This document shows, piece by piece, positions 13,682-22,340 of a stretch of DNA of 22,340 bases (position 1 is the first letter of the stretch; the number at the start of each line of letters is the position of its first letter). The notes under the pieces are model-generated. The model was not told the DNA's origin. It saw only the letters and a list, made by a program, of their open reading frames with translations, and ran no database searches. Origin of the DNA: an uncultured Clostridium sp. (GTDB lineage Bacteria > Bacillota > Clostridia > TANB77 > CAG-508); NCBI GenBank assembly GCA_900555075.1, contig USJO01000019.1:1-22340 (forward strand), written 5' to 3'. A program made the position numbers and the translations under genes.

Positions 13682-14471
13682 ATGAGCAAAGTATTCTTTC
13701 CATTATTTGATTTAGAATTAACTATAAAACAAGTTGCATTTTCTGTATTTGGAATAGATATATACTGGTATGCAATTTTGATTGTATCAGCCATGATAAT
13801 AGGAATACTAATTCTTAAAAAAAGAGATGGCTTATATAATATAAAATTTTTAGACATAATAGATTTACTTGTTTATCTAATACCCATATCAATACTATCA
13901 GCTAGACTATATTACATATTATTTGACTTAAATCATTTTATAAAATCACCATTACAAATATTAAATTTTAGAACAGGAGGAATGGCTATATATGGTGGAA
14001 TTATAGGAGGAGTAATTACAAGTATTGTATTTTGCAAGAATAGAAAAATAAAAATATTAGATTTACTAGACTATCTAGCACCAGCCTTAGCACTTCGGAC
14101 AGGCGATTGGAAGGTGGGGAAACTTTATAAATGTTGAGGCATATGGAAAACAAACTAATCTGTTATGGAGAATGGGAATATATGAACTTGGAGAATATAC
14201 AGAGGTTCATCCAACGTTTTTATATGAATCAATAGCAACATTTATATTATTTATAATACTAATGAAAATAAGTAAAAAAAGAAAATTTACAGGACAATTA
14301 ACCTATGTATATTTTATAATATATGGATTTGAAAGAATGATAGTAGAGGGACTAAGAACAGATAGTTTAATGATTGGACCAATACGAATATCACAAGCAC
14401 TATCACTTGTTATACTAATAATGGGAATAACATTGTATATAAAAAACAGAAGAATGTTAAATAATAATTAG
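13682..14471 (+). pseudogene. lgt: Prolipoprotein diacylglyceryl transferase with a one-base insertion
   Basis: ATG 13682 follows GGAGGAG. The first 138 codons encode the N-terminal half of Lgt, with membrane segments, GIDIYWYAILI and FRTGGMAIYGGIIGG. The extra C at 14096 then shifts the frame; it would stop at 14137. Dropping that base restores GQAIGRWGNFINVEAYGKQT, the Lgt signature with the catalytic-region Arg, Asn and Glu. The frame then runs on through EVHPTFLYESI and the final helices to TAG at 14471. The repaired protein is 262 aa, normal for Lgt, which attaches diacylglycerol to the Cys of prolipoproteins at the membrane. All other residues look intact, so the shift is very recent, a sequence error, or a read-through site (CTT CGG A). 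Confidence 0.9.
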
Positions 14472-14472
14472 A

Positions 14473-14504
14473 GGGGCGAACCTTGTGAGTCCGCCCGATT
14501 TTTT
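14473..14504 (+). terminator. Terminator downstream of lgt
   Basis: GGGCG (14474-14478) pairs with CGCCC (14492-14496), with a partial inner extension, followed by GATTTTTT. It is GC-rich compared with its surroundings. Confidence 0.7.
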
Positions 14505-14565
14505 CTATTGCTTTCTCTCGAAAAAAACATATATAACTCTCACGTAATTAGGTAACTTTTTTAAC

Positions 14566-16770
14566 TTACCATCCACCATTTAACTCGCTTTTTAATGTTA
14601 GACTTATTACTGTTCCTATTTCTACTTGTGATTCAGCAGCCACGTCTTGGCTTATTACAATTCCTGAACCATCTAAAGATATATTTAAATTATGTTCTGT
14701 TGCAACATTTATAGCTTCTAATACAGACATTCCTTTGAAATTTGGAACAGTTACTGATGTTGCAACATTGCTATTTGCTGTGTATAAGAAAACACAAGCA
14801 TTTCCTAAAAGCTGAGCACCTTTTTTAGGCATTTGGTTTGTTATTATCTCAGTTTCTGGAGCAGAGGTATCCACATTTACAATATATCCATAAGATTTCA
14901 AAAGCTCTTTTGCTTCTCCAATAGTTTTATTTTTTAAATCTGGCATAGTTGTTGTTTCATAGTTGGAGGTAGAATTGCTTGTAGATGCAACACCAATATA
15001 AGGTAATACTTCAGAGAAAATCTGAGCTACAACAGGACCTGCAATTTCTCCACCTTGGAAAGATTTACCTTTTGGATTATATAATGCAACTAATACAACA
15101 GCCTGAGTATTAACAGTAGGAGAAAATCCCATAAATGAAGCAACATAGGTTCCATCTCCTTGACCAAGGTTTTCAGATGTACCAGATTTTCCGCCAATAG
15201 AATAACCTTTTACATCTCCATATTTACCAGTTCCATTGCTTACCGCATAATCAAGCATATCCATAACTTCACTTGCAGTTTGTTTAGAAACTACTTGTCT
15301 AACTGTAACAGACTCTGGAATTGTTACACTTCCAGTATTAGGATCAACAATCTTATCAACAATTCGTGGTTGCATTAAAGTTCCCTCATTAGCAATAGCA
15401 GAAACAGCAGTTATAAGTTGAAGAGGTGTAACATTAATTCCTTGCCCAAAAGACATTGTTGCAAGTTCGAATTTTCTTATTGAATTTTTATTATAAAATA
15501 TACTATTTGCTTCCCCATAAAAATCAGAATTTGTGTTAGAAAGTAAGCCAAAAGCACCATAATATTTATATAAAGTAGGAGCTCTCACCTTTAAACCAAG
15601 TTGTATAAAGGCAGGGTTACAAGAGTTTGCTAATGCTTGTTTTAGAGATTGTCCTAAATGGGGATTAGTATGTCTCCAACAATTTATTTTTATATTATCA
15701 ACAACTTCACAACCAGCACAATAAAAAGCATCAGGAGTGTTTTCACTAACAATACCCTCCTCCAAAGCAACAGCTGCAGTGATTATTTTAAAAACAGAGC
15801 CAGGCTCATAAGTATTTTGAACAGCCTTGTTTCTCCACATATCATACAAATAGTTATTTTGGTCCTCACTAGACAAAGTATCCCAAGAGGTTGTATCAAG
15901 TGGGGTAAAAGGAGTATTTGGGTTATAATCAGGATAGTTTGCCATTGCTAAAATATTACCAGTAGACGGCTCCATTACAATAGCAGTTCCATAATCTGCA
16001 ATATTATCAATAACAGACTGTGAAAGATATTTTTCAACAATGGATTGAATATTAACATCTATTGTAAGGTATACATTGCTACCATTTAGTGCAGCAATAT
16101 AAGACTTTTGCTGATTTGGAATTTCACTTTTTGCTGAATCGGTTAAAGTTACAACCTTTCCTACAGTACCAGATAATATTGAATCTAAAGAATTTTCAAG
16201 TCCAAATAATCCATTATTATCAGTACCTGTAAAACCAAGCAAATGACATGCTAAATTATTATATGGATATGACCTTTTTATAGAAGGAACAATATTAATT
16301 CCACTATATATTTTATTAGATTCCATCCAATTTTTTAATAAATCTATTTTATCACTATCAACTTTAGAAGCAATTGTAACAGTAGCAACATCTGATGTTA
16401 GCTTTTGATAAAGATCAGAATATTCTATTTCAAAAATATTGCTAAGAGATTGAGCAACAAATTCTAATTTAACTGCATCACCATTAGAATATTCTATTTT
16501 ACTTGGATTAACTGAAACAGTATCAACTCCTGAACTAATAGCTAAAACTTTTCCTTTAGAATCATAAATTGTTCCTCTATTTGGATTAATTGTTTTAGTA
16601 GAAGTTTGTCTAGAACTAGCTTCCTTACTTAAAGATGGTCCATCTACAAATTGAATATATGCAAGCTTAAAAATAAGTAAAATAAGTGTAATAAATAAAA
16701 AAACTTCTAAAATCTTTAGTTTCTTTATATTAAAATTATTAATTTTTATAATTTTCCTAGATTTTTTCAT
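14566..16770 (-). CDS. spoVD: Class B penicillin-binding protein, SpoVD type, with two PASTA domains
   Basis: A 734-residue minus-strand gene; ATG at 16770 follows GGAGG. There is one N-terminal membrane anchor (about 20-42) and a PBP dimerisation domain with NPNRGTIYDSKGKVLA (62-77). The transpeptidase domain has EPGSVFK (Ser325 nucleophile, Lys328), SCN (383-385) and KSGT (528-531). Two PASTA domains follow (about 608-664 and 672-727). SpoVD makes spore cortex peptidoglycan with the SEDS glycosyltransferase SpoVE; PBP2/FtsI-type division enzymes share this layout. A CAGC pair (351-354) might bind metal or be redox-active. With no division genes alongside, SpoVD is favoured but FtsI is possible. 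Upstream on the minus strand an ATATACAAT resembles a sigma-E -10, but its -35 is weak. The gene is convergent with lgt. Confidence 0.85.
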   Translation of the reverse strand: MKKSRKIIKINNFNIKKLKILEVFLFITLILLIFKLAYIQFVDGPSLSKEASSRQTSTKTINPNRGTIYDSKGKVLAISSGVDTVSVNPSKIEYSNGDAVKLEFVAQSLSNIFEIEYSDLYQKLTSDVATVTIASKVDSDKIDLLKNWMESNKIYSGINIVPSIKRSYPYNNLACHLLGFTGTDNNGLFGLENSLDSILSGTVGKVVTLTDSAKSEIPNQQKSYIAALNGSNVYLTIDVNIQSIVEKYLSQSVIDNIADYGTAIVMEPSTGNILAMANYPDYNPNTPFTPLDTTSWDTLSSEDQNNYLYDMWRNKAVQNTYEPGSVFKIITAAVALEEGIVSENTPDAFYCAGCEVVDNIKINCWRHTNPHLGQSLKQALANSCNPAFIQLGLKVRAPTLYKYYGAFGLLSNTNSDFYGEANSIFYNKNSIRKFELATMSFGQGINVTPLQLITAVSAIANEGTLMQPRIVDKIVDPNTGSVTIPESVTVRQVVSKQTASEVMDMLDYAVSNGTGKYGDVKGYSIGGKSGTSENLGQGDGTYVASFMGFSPTVNTQAVVLVALYNPKGKSFQGGEIAGPVVAQIFSEVLPYIGVASTSNSTSNYETTTMPDLKNKTIGEAKELLKSYGYIVNVDTSAPETEIITNQMPKKGAQLLGNACVFLYTANSNVATSVTVPNFKGMSVLEAINVATEHNLNISLDGSGIVISQDVAAESQVEIGTVISLTLKSELNGGW

Positions 16771-16826
16771 ATGTCCTCCATTGGTATTATTGTATATTAT
16801 AAAATCTTAAAAATCAATACTTTGTC

Positions 16827-16855
16827 TTGTTTTTTTATAGAAAAGGGTATATAAT
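16827..16855 (+). promoter_or_regulatory. Promoter of the gatCAB operon
   Basis: TTGTTT (16827-16832), 17 bases, TATAAT (16850-16855). Confidence 0.6.
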
Positions 16856-16888
16856 ATTTAGGATTAAATTAAGAGAGGATGAAGTCTA

Positions 16889-17173
16889 ATGCAAGTTGAA
16901 AAAGAGGAGGTTTTGCACATTGCAAAACTAGCATGTTTAGATATAAAAGAAGAAGAAATTGAAGAGTATAGAAAGAACCTTCAAGATATTTTAAACTTCG
17001 CCAATATTGTAAATGGTGTAAATACAGAAAACATAGGTGAAACAATTGGAAGTACAAGCAATGTTAATGTGTTTAGAGAAGATAAAATAAAAGAATTTGA
17101 AGATGAAGATTTGTTACTACAAAATGCACCAGAAAAACAAAACAATATGTTTAATATACCAAAAGTAATTTAA
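16889..17173 (+). CDS. gatC: Asp-tRNA(Asn)/Glu-tRNA(Gln) amidotransferase subunit C
   Basis: This is the first gene of gatCAB, 94 aa. ATG 16889 lies about 8-10 bases after GAGAGGA. The N-terminal part is typical of Gat[21 protein letters not shown] and [19 protein letters not shown], then a short conserved FREDKI segment and [15 protein letters not shown] at the end. GatC wraps around GatA and stabilises its contact with GatB. The spacing to gatA is only 10 bases, so the three subunits are made together. Confidence 0.95.
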   Translation: MQVEKEEVLHIAKLACLDIKEEEIEEYRKNLQDILNFANIVNGVNTENIGETIGSTSNVNVFREDKIKEFEDEDLLLQNAPEKQNNMFNIPKVI

Positions 17174-17183
17174 GGAGGTCAAA

Positions 17184-18635
17184 ATGGAACTTTACGAATT
17201 GACAGTTCATGAATTGATAGAAAAACTAGATAAAAATGAAATTACATCAGAAGATATTATAAAAAGTTATTCAAATAGGATAGAAGAAAAAGAAAAGAAG
17301 ATTGAAGCTTTTGTAACTGTTACAACAGACAAAGCTTTAGAACAATCAAAAAATGTTGATAGAGCAAAATCAAAAGTTGCTGGAATTCCAATAGGATTGA
17401 AAGACAACCTATGTACTAAAGGTGTAAAAACAACTTGTGCTTCAAAAATGTTAGAAAATTTTATTGCACCATATGATGCAACTGTTGTAGAAAAGCTAGA
17501 AGATGCTGGGGTAATAAGCCTCGGAAAAATGAACATGGACGAATTTGCAATGGGTTCTTCAACAGAATATTCAAACTTTAAAGTAACAAAAAATCCTTGG
17601 AATTTAAATACAGTACCAGGGGGTTCAAGTGGAGGAAGTGCAGCAGCAGTAGTAGCTGACATGGTACCATGGGCACTAGGTTCAGATACAGGTGGTTCAA
17701 TTCGTCAACCAGCATCATTATGTGGAGTTGTAGGATTAAAACCAACTTATGGATTAGTTTCAAGATATGGATTGGTAGCTTTTGCATCATCATTAGACCA
17801 AATTGGACCAATTACAAAAGATGTAACAGATAGTGCAATATTATTAAATATCATAGCAGGACATGATGAGAAAGACTCAACCTCTATGAATTTACCTAAA
17901 AAAGATTATACAAAAAGCTTAATAAAAGATGTAAGCAAATTTAAAATAGGTGTTCCAAAAGAATTATTAGGTGAAGGTATAAATGAAGAAGTGAAACAAG
18001 CTGTTGAGAAAGCTATTGAAGAATATAAAAAATTAGGAGCAACAGTTGAATTATGCACATTAGATGTTGCAAATGAATCATTAGCAACTTATTATATAAT
18101 AGCATGCGCAGAAGCAAGCTCAAATTTAGGAAGATTTGATGGAATAAGATACGGATACAGAACTAAAAATTTCACTAATTTAAAAGAACTTTACAAAAAT
18201 TCAAGAAGCGAGGGCTTTGGAGCAGAAGTAAAAAGAAGAATAATTCTTGGTACATATGTATTATCGTCAGGATATTATGATGCATATTACAAGAAAGCAC
18301 AAAAAGTCAGAACAGTTATAAAACAAGAATTTGAAAAACTATTTAAAGAATATGATATGCTATTAACACCAACATCTCCAACAGTAGCTTACAAAATTGG
18401 TGAAAAATCAAACAATCCTTTAGAAATGTATCTAGCAGACCTTTGCACAGTATCTGTAAACATAGCAGGACTTCCAGGAATTTCAATTCCATGTGGAGTA
18501 GATAAACAAGGAATGCCAATAGGTTTACAACTAATAGGAAAGCCATTTGAAGAAGAAACAATATTACAAGCAGCATATACGTATGAACAAAAAACAAAAT
18601 TTAGAGAAAATCATAAACCACAATTTAAGAAATAG
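17184..18635 (+). CDS. gatA: Asp-tRNA(Asn)/Glu-tRNA(Gln) amidotransferase subunit A
   Basis: ATG 17184 follows AAGGAGG; 483 aa, normal for the family. The amidase-signature Ser-cisSer-Lys triad is in place: Lys73 (IPIGLKDNL), Ser148 ([11 protein letters not shown]) and Ser172 ([10 protein letters not shown]). It frees ammonia from glutamine for the amidation of misacylated Glu-tRNA(Gln) or Asp-tRNA(Asn), passing it through a channel to GatB. The operon implies that this organism makes Gln-tRNA, and perhaps Asn-tRNA, indirectly. Confidence 0.98.
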   Translation: MELYELTVHELIEKLDKNEITSEDIIKSYSNRIEEKEKKIEAFVTVTTDKALEQSKNVDRAKSKVAGIPIGLKDNLCTKGVKTTCASKMLENFIAPYDATVVEKLEDAGVISLGKMNMDEFAMGSSTEYSNFKVTKNPWNLNTVPGGSSGGSAAAVVADMVPWALGSDTGGSIRQPASLCGVVGLKPTYGLVSRYGLVAFASSLDQIGPITKDVTDSAILLNIIAGHDEKDSTSMNLPKKDYTKSLIKDVSKFKIGVPKELLGEGINEEVKQAVEKAIEEYKKLGATVELCTLDVANESLATYYIIACAEASSNLGRFDGIRYGYRTKNFTNLKELYKNSRSEGFGAEVKRRIILGTYVLSSGYYDAYYKKAQKVRTVIKQEFEKLFKEYDMLLTPTSPTVAYKIGEKSNNPLEMYLADLCTVSVNIAGLPGISIPCGVDKQGMPIGLQLIGKPFEEETILQAAYTYEQKTKFRENHKPQFKK

Positions 18636-18644
18636 GAGGATTAT

Positions 18645-20084
18645 ATGTCAATAGAAGATTATGAAGTTGTAATAGGCCTAGAAGTGCACGCAGAATTATC
18701 AACAAAAACAAAAATATTCTGCTCATGTCCAACCAAATTTGGTGGAGAACCAAACACACATTGCTGTCCAGTATGTATGGCAATGCCAGGCGCACTTCCA
18801 GTACTTAATAAAAAAGTAGTTGAATATGCAATAAAAGCAGGGCTGGCGACAAACTGTGATATAGCAAGAGTTAGCAAAAGCGATAGAAAAAATTATTTTT
18901 ATCCAGACTTACCAAAATCATATCAAATATCACAATATGATATGCCACTTTGTACAAAAGGATATATAGAAATAGACACCAAAGAGGGAACTAAAAAGAT
19001 AGGACTTACAAGAATTCATATAGAGGAAGATGCAGGAAAATTAAATCATAATGAATTTGGAAGAGGCAGCTTAGTAGATTTAAACAGAGCAGGAGTTCCA
19101 TTAATTGAAATAGTATCAGAACCAGATATGAGAAGTGTTGAAGAGGCAGATAGTTATTTAAAAAAGCTAAAATCAATATTAGAATATATAGAAGTATCAG
19201 ACTGTAAGATGCAAGAAGGTTCATTTAGAGCGGATGTAAATGTTTCTGTTAGAAAAAAGGGTGAAAAAGAATTTGGAACAAGAACAGAAATGAAGAATAT
19301 GAATTCATTTAGGTCAATTACAAGAGCAATTGAATATGAGGCAGAGCGTCAAGTAAAAGTATTAGAGCAAGGTGAAAAGGTGTACCAAGAAACCTTAAGA
19401 TGGGATGAAGTATCAGGAAGAACCTTCTCAATGAGAGATAAAGAGGATGCACAAGATTACAGATATTTTCCAGAACCAGATTTAGGAATTCTAAATATTT
19501 CAGATGAAATGATAGAAGAAATTAAAAAAACATTACCAGAAATGCCAGAAAGTAGAAAAGAAAGGTATATAAAAGAATTTAAGCTCCCAGAATATGATAG
19601 CAACATACTAACCTCTTCAAAATATTTGTCAGATTTATTTGAAAAAGCAACAGAAAAATGCAATAATCCAAAAGCAGTTAGCAACTGGATAATGACAGAT
19701 ATAACAAGAATTTTAAATGAAAAAGAGCAGGAACCAAGCGATATTCCTTTTACAGCAGAAGAACTTGGAAAACTAGTAATATTAATAGATAAAGGAATAA
19801 TAAGTTCAAAAATTGCAAAACAAGTACTAGAAGAGTTATTTGAAAATCCACGTAATCCAGAAGATATAATAAAAGAAAAAGGCTGGATACAAATATCAGA
19901 TGAAGGAGCAATAAAAGAAGTAGTACAAAAAATATTAGAAGCAAATCCTGCTTCAATTGCAGACTTTAAAGCTGGAAGAGACAGAGCCCTAGGATACCTA
20001 GTAGGTCAAGCAATGAAGGAAACAAAAGGAAAAGCAAATCCACAAATGTTAAATAAAATGTTCCTAGAGGAATTAAATAAATAA
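18645..20084 (+). CDS. gatB: Asp-tRNA(Asn)/Glu-tRNA(Gln) amidotransferase subunit B
   Basis: ATG 18645 lies a few bases after AGGAGG, giving 479 aa. The start YEVVIGLEVHAELSTKTKIF is the GatB hallmark. A zinc site follows (CSC at 26-28 and CCPVC at 40-44), which some GatB proteins lack. The kinase-like catalytic cradle includes RKNYFYPDLPKSYQISQYD, RIHIEEDAGKL and LVDLNRAGVPLIEIVSEPD. The C-terminal helical and YqeY-like tail (about 330-479) binds the tRNA elbow. GatB activates the tRNA-bound Glu or Asp with ATP. This is the last gene of the operon and is followed by a strong terminator. Confidence 0.98.
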   Translation: MSIEDYEVVIGLEVHAELSTKTKIFCSCPTKFGGEPNTHCCPVCMAMPGALPVLNKKVVEYAIKAGLATNCDIARVSKSDRKNYFYPDLPKSYQISQYDMPLCTKGYIEIDTKEGTKKIGLTRIHIEEDAGKLNHNEFGRGSLVDLNRAGVPLIEIVSEPDMRSVEEADSYLKKLKSILEYIEVSDCKMQEGSFRADVNVSVRKKGEKEFGTRTEMKNMNSFRSITRAIEYEAERQVKVLEQGEKVYQETLRWDEVSGRTFSMRDKEDAQDYRYFPEPDLGILNISDEMIEEIKKTLPEMPESRKERYIKEFKLPEYDSNILTSSKYLSDLFEKATEKCNNPKAVSNWIMTDITRILNEKEQEPSDIPFTAEELGKLVILIDKGIISSKIAKQVLEELFENPRNPEDIIKEKGWIQISDEGAIKEVVQKILEANPASIADFKAGRDRALGYLVGQAMKETKGKANPQMLNKMFLEELNK

Positions 20085-20088
20085 AAGT

Positions 20089-20130
20089 ACCTACAGAAGA
20101 TTTAATTATTCTTCTGTAGGTTTTGCTTTT
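20089..20130. terminator. Terminator after gatB, probably bidirectional
   Basis: ACCTACAGAAGA (20089-20100) pairs with TCTTCTGTAGGT (20110-20121): a 12-bp stem with TTTTGCTTTT after it and an A/T-rich tract on the other side. It sits between convergent genes. Confidence 0.88.
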
Positions 20131-20133
20131 AAA

Positions 20134-20382
20134 TTAATTTCTAAAATTATGTATTTTATCTATTGTAAAAGCTCCAACAAAGAAACAAACAAAAAACATA
20201 ATACCACATCTAGTAACAGCATATCCAACCTCAAAAGCTATGTGAGACACAGGATTTAAAATATATAAATATAAAATATATGTAGCAAACAAACAAACAA
20301 TAAAAGAAAACTTAAACCCATTTTTCATAACTCTAACAATAGAAACATCAATATTCCTAAAATCATTAATAAATTTCATCAT
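20134..20382 (-). CDS. Small two-helix membrane protein (82 aa)
   Basis: This minus-strand gene starts ATGATG at 20382, eight bases after AGGAGG. The product has a polar N-terminus, TM1 (about 23-43, KFSFIVCLFATYILYLYIL), a short loop with NPVSHIAFEVGYAVTRC and TM2 (about 58-75, GIMFFVCFFVGAFTI). I do not recognise a family. It is convergent with gatB and divergent from the DUF421 gene, about 160 bases away. The strong ribosome site makes it likely to be real. Confidence 0.65.
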   Translation of the reverse strand: MMKFINDFRNIDVSIVRVMKNGFKFSFIVCLFATYILYLYILNPVSHIAFEVGYAVTRCGIMFFVCFFVGAFTIDKIHNFRN

Positions 20383-20454
20383 ATGTAAAACCTCCTAAAA
20401 ATATGTTAACATAAAACCAAACAAAAAGCAAAGGTAATTTCTGTTAATCCACAG

Positions 20455-20484
20455 TGAATAATTTGATAAATTTTACAAATACTG
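20455..20484 (+). promoter_or_regulatory. Possible forespore (sigma-G-like) promoter of the DUF421 gene
   Basis: TGAATA (20455-20460), 17 bases, AATACTG (20478-20484), close to the Bacillus sigma-G pattern TGAATA/CATACTA. An imperfect dyad, ATACTGTT (20479-20486) against AACAGTAT (20495-20502), overlaps the -10. No good vegetative promoter is seen here. Confidence 0.35.
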
Positions 20485-20540
20485 TTTCTGGGGGAACAGT
20501 ATAAAAAAATGAATGCATCATTTAAAGAAAGGAATTAGAG

Positions 20541-21245
20541 ATGGAAATACTAAAAATATTATGGCTATCACTAGCTTCAATAGCAACATTATTTGTACTA
20601 ACAAAAATAATGGGTAATAAAGAAATGTCACAATTAAATATGTTTGACTATTGTATAGGTATAACAATAGGCTCAATAGCAGCAGAAATGGCAACAGCGC
20701 TAGAAAGTAGCTTCATTCAGCCACTAACAGCAATGGCAGTATATGCAATTGTAACCATAATAATATCAAGCATATCAAATCATAGTTTAAAAGCAAGACG
20801 AATTGTAGAAGGCAGAACTCTAATCTTACTAGATGATGGTAAACTATATAGAAACAACTTCAAAAAAGGTAAGCTAGACATAAATGAATTTCTAATGCAA
20901 TGTAGAACAAATGGATACTTCAACATATGCCAAATACAAACAGCAATACTAGAATCAAATGGAAAAATAAGTTTTTTACCTAAAGTAGGTGCAAAGCCAG
21001 TAACGCCAGAAGATTTAAATTTGAAACTAAAACAAGAAAAAGTTGTTTTAAATGTAATATTAGATGGTATTATTTTAGAAGAAAATTTAAAAATATTAGA
21101 CAAAGATAAAAAATGGCTTATAAAACAAGTAAACAAGCAAGGAATAAAAGATACAAAAAAAATCTTTTTAGCAACCTGTGACCAAGAAAGTAACTTAAGC
21201 ATATACATTAAGTCAAATAATGATAACTCAGATGATATGTTTTAA
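20541..21245 (+). CDS. DUF421 (YetF-type) membrane protein
   Basis: ATG 20541 lies after AAAGGAATTAG; 234 aa. The N-terminal part has three membrane helices (about 4-22, 38-56 and 60-78) and the DUF421 signature TKIMGNKEMSQLNMFDYCIGITIGSIAAE (about 21-49). The cytoplasmic part has two mixed alpha/beta units, the first with EGRTLILLDDGKL and DINEFLMQCRTNGYFNICQIQTAILESNGKISFLPK. Members in spore formers (YetF, YdfS and the 2Duf protein of mobile spoVA operons) sit in the inner spore membrane and affect heat resistance and germination. A sigma-G-like site upstream would fit such a role, but vegetative members exist as well. Confidence 0.88.
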   Translation: MEILKILWLSLASIATLFVLTKIMGNKEMSQLNMFDYCIGITIGSIAAEMATALESSFIQPLTAMAVYAIVTIIISSISNHSLKARRIVEGRTLILLDDGKLYRNNFKKGKLDINEFLMQCRTNGYFNICQIQTAILESNGKISFLPKVGAKPVTPEDLNLKLKQEKVVLNVILDGIILEENLKILDKDKKWLIKQVNKQGIKDTKKIFLATCDQESNLSIYIKSNNDNSDDMF

Positions 21246-21262
21246 AAATTAACCTCCAAAAC

Positions 21263-21291
21263 TTGACTTTTTTCTACATTAAATATAAAAT
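21263..21291 (+). promoter_or_regulatory. Promoter of the E2/CAT-fold gene
   Basis: TTGACT (21263-21268), 17 bases, TAAAAT (21286-21291), starting 18 bases after the DUF421 stop codon. Confidence 0.68.
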
Positions 21292-21341
21292 ATATATATG
21301 TACTAATTACGTTTAGCACATAGAGGGGAAGAAAATTTAAC

Positions 21342-22193
21342 ATGTTTGGACACAGAAACGATGGTAGAAAATTAAAAACATTACCGCCATTTTTCAAAGT
21401 AATACCTAACATAATGTTAGAAAGAAACGATTCGCAAGTACTATTTAAACAAGATATAGCAATAAAAAACTTAGATGAATATATAGACAAAAAGGCAGAA
21501 GAAGGAATAAAAATTTCATATATGCATATAGTTTATGCGGCACTAGTAAGAATAATAGCAGAAAGACCAAGGCTAAATAGATTTGCAATGAATGGAACAA
21601 TATATGCAAGAAACAAAATATATGTTTCTCTTGCAATAAAAAAGAGCCTTACAGATGATGGAGAAGAAACCACAACAAAAGCAGAATTTAATGGAACAGA
21701 AAACATATTTGAAGTAAAAAGGAAAATAGATGCAATAATAGAGCAAAACAAAGACACTTCAGCTGATAATGATACAGATATAGTAGCAAAAACATTAAGT
21801 TTAATTCCAAACTGGTTAATTCGTATCATAATAAAAATACTAAGATCACTAGATAGACATGGAATGCTACCAAAGTCACTAATAAAAGCGAGTCCATTTC
21901 ACACAAGCGTATTCTTAACAAATGTAGGCTCATTAGGAATTGATAGCATATATCATCATTTATATAATTTTGGTACAACAAGTATGTTTTTTTCAATGGG
22001 AAAAAAGAAAAAAGGATATATATATGAAGATGAAGAAATAAAAGAAGAAAAATGTATAACGCTTTCATTTGTAGGGGATGAAAGAATATGCGATGGCTAC
22101 TACTATGCAAACTCTTTCAAAATGTTATTTAGATATTTAAAAAAGCCAGAACTACTAGAAACAAAACCAGATTTTAAAGAAGATATCAATTAG
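21342..22193 (+). CDS. Stand-alone E2-type acyltransferase-fold protein, catalytic His missing
   Basis: The protein has 283 residues; ATG 21342 lies after AGGGGAAG. It resembles the catalytic domain of 2-oxo acid dehydrogenase E2 and chloramphenicol acetyltransferase. KISYMHIVYAALVRIIAERPRLNRF is like the E2 core helix, followed by a strand with VSLAIKKS and, near the end, TSVFLTNVGSLGIDSIYHHLYNFGTTSMFFSMG and LSFVGDERICDGYYYANSF. In active enzymes the last motif reads HxxxDG; here the His position is Glu (E-R-I-C-D-G). There is no lipoyl or E1/E3-binding domain and no E1/E3 gene nearby. It may be an acyl-binding or structural protein rather than an enzyme. It has its own promoter. Confidence 0.75.
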   Translation: MFGHRNDGRKLKTLPPFFKVIPNIMLERNDSQVLFKQDIAIKNLDEYIDKKAEEGIKISYMHIVYAALVRIIAERPRLNRFAMNGTIYARNKIYVSLAIKKSLTDDGEETTTKAEFNGTENIFEVKRKIDAIIEQNKDTSADNDTDIVAKTLSLIPNWLIRIIIKILRSLDRHGMLPKSLIKASPFHTSVFLTNVGSLGIDSIYHHLYNFGTTSMFFSMGKKKKGYIYEDEEIKEEKCITLSFVGDERICDGYYYANSFKMLFRYLKKPELLETKPDFKEDIN

Positions 22194-22218
22194 AAGTCAA
22201 GTTACTACTGTAAAGTCC

Positions 22219-22334
22219 GCCAAATCTCGTCGGAGCTTTTGTATTTATTTAAAATCGAACCCACGATGGATACGCCTAACGAAGTTATTCGGGGGTCTTC
22301 GATTTTCTCTAAATACAAAACTCCTGCGTTTGGC
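22219..22334. repeat. Long imperfect palindrome, GC-richer than its surroundings
   Basis: The two arms pair in blocks: GCCAAA (22219-22224) with TTTGGC (22329-22334), GGAG (22232-22235) with CTCC (22321-22324), TTTTGTATTTA (22237-22247) with TAAATACAAAA (22310-22320), AAAATCGAA (22251-22259) with TTCGATTTT (22298-22306), and CCC with GGG inside. The centre (about 22263-22290) is unpaired or could form a small hairpin. Base composition is well above the local GC content. There is no T tract and no ORF with a start. It could be a small non-autonomous mobile repeat, a structured RNA or the start of a larger element cut by the window edge. Confidence 0.6.
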
Positions 22335-22340
22335 TAGTTA

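Noticed and set aside
22200..22330. Minus-strand frame of about 40 codons through the right-edge palindrome
   Set aside because: It has no start codon with a ribosome site, uses codons unlike the rest of the window, and is explained by the GC-richer inverted repeat.

Overview
The window is very AT-rich, uses AGA/AGG for nearly all arginines, has strong AGGAGG ribosome sites and carries several sporulation genes. That points to a spore-forming clostridial Firmicute, probably an uncultured gut-type lineage; the lineage is inference. No tRNA, rRNA or CRISPR array was seen.

Left part (1-2418): the end of a membrane protein, a 51-residue small ORF and a large serine recombinase. The recombinase frame runs without a stop into the last 92 codons of the spore-coat gene spoIVA, followed by a terminator. 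This looks like the right end of a recombinase-bearing element inserted in spoIVA, comparable to the skin element in sigK. The N-terminal part of spoIVA and the left end of the element would lie upstream of the window.

2421-5979: a possible signalling locus. It has a divergent Spo0A-like response regulator, an isolated 15-codon Trp-rich mini-ORF between two strong terminators, and an AgrC-type membrane sensor kinase with its own promoter. A PdaB-like polysaccharide deacetylase follows, with its ribosome site buried in a hairpin.

5992-9626: a small XRE regulator, a TauE/SafE permease split into two half-genes, a 46-residue membrane protein, a HAD phosphatase (minus strand) and the division pair sepF-divIVA.

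9725-13612: a GerS/LolA-like protein next to a MazF/EndoA toxin with no antitoxin in view, MscL with a C-terminal zinc ribbon, ribosomal protein S20, glucose-6-phosphate isomerase and a small two-helix membrane protein.

13682-20130: lgt broken by a one-base insertion in its signature motif, a convergent SpoVD-type penicillin-binding protein with two PASTA domains, and the gatCAB operon for Asn/Gln-tRNA amidation.

20134-22340: a small membrane protein, a DUF421 (YetF-type) protein with a possible sigma-G-like promoter, a stand-alone E2/CAT-fold protein lacking the expected catalytic His, and a GC-richer imperfect palindrome at the right edge.

All functional calls come from reading motifs and recalling families; no search was run.
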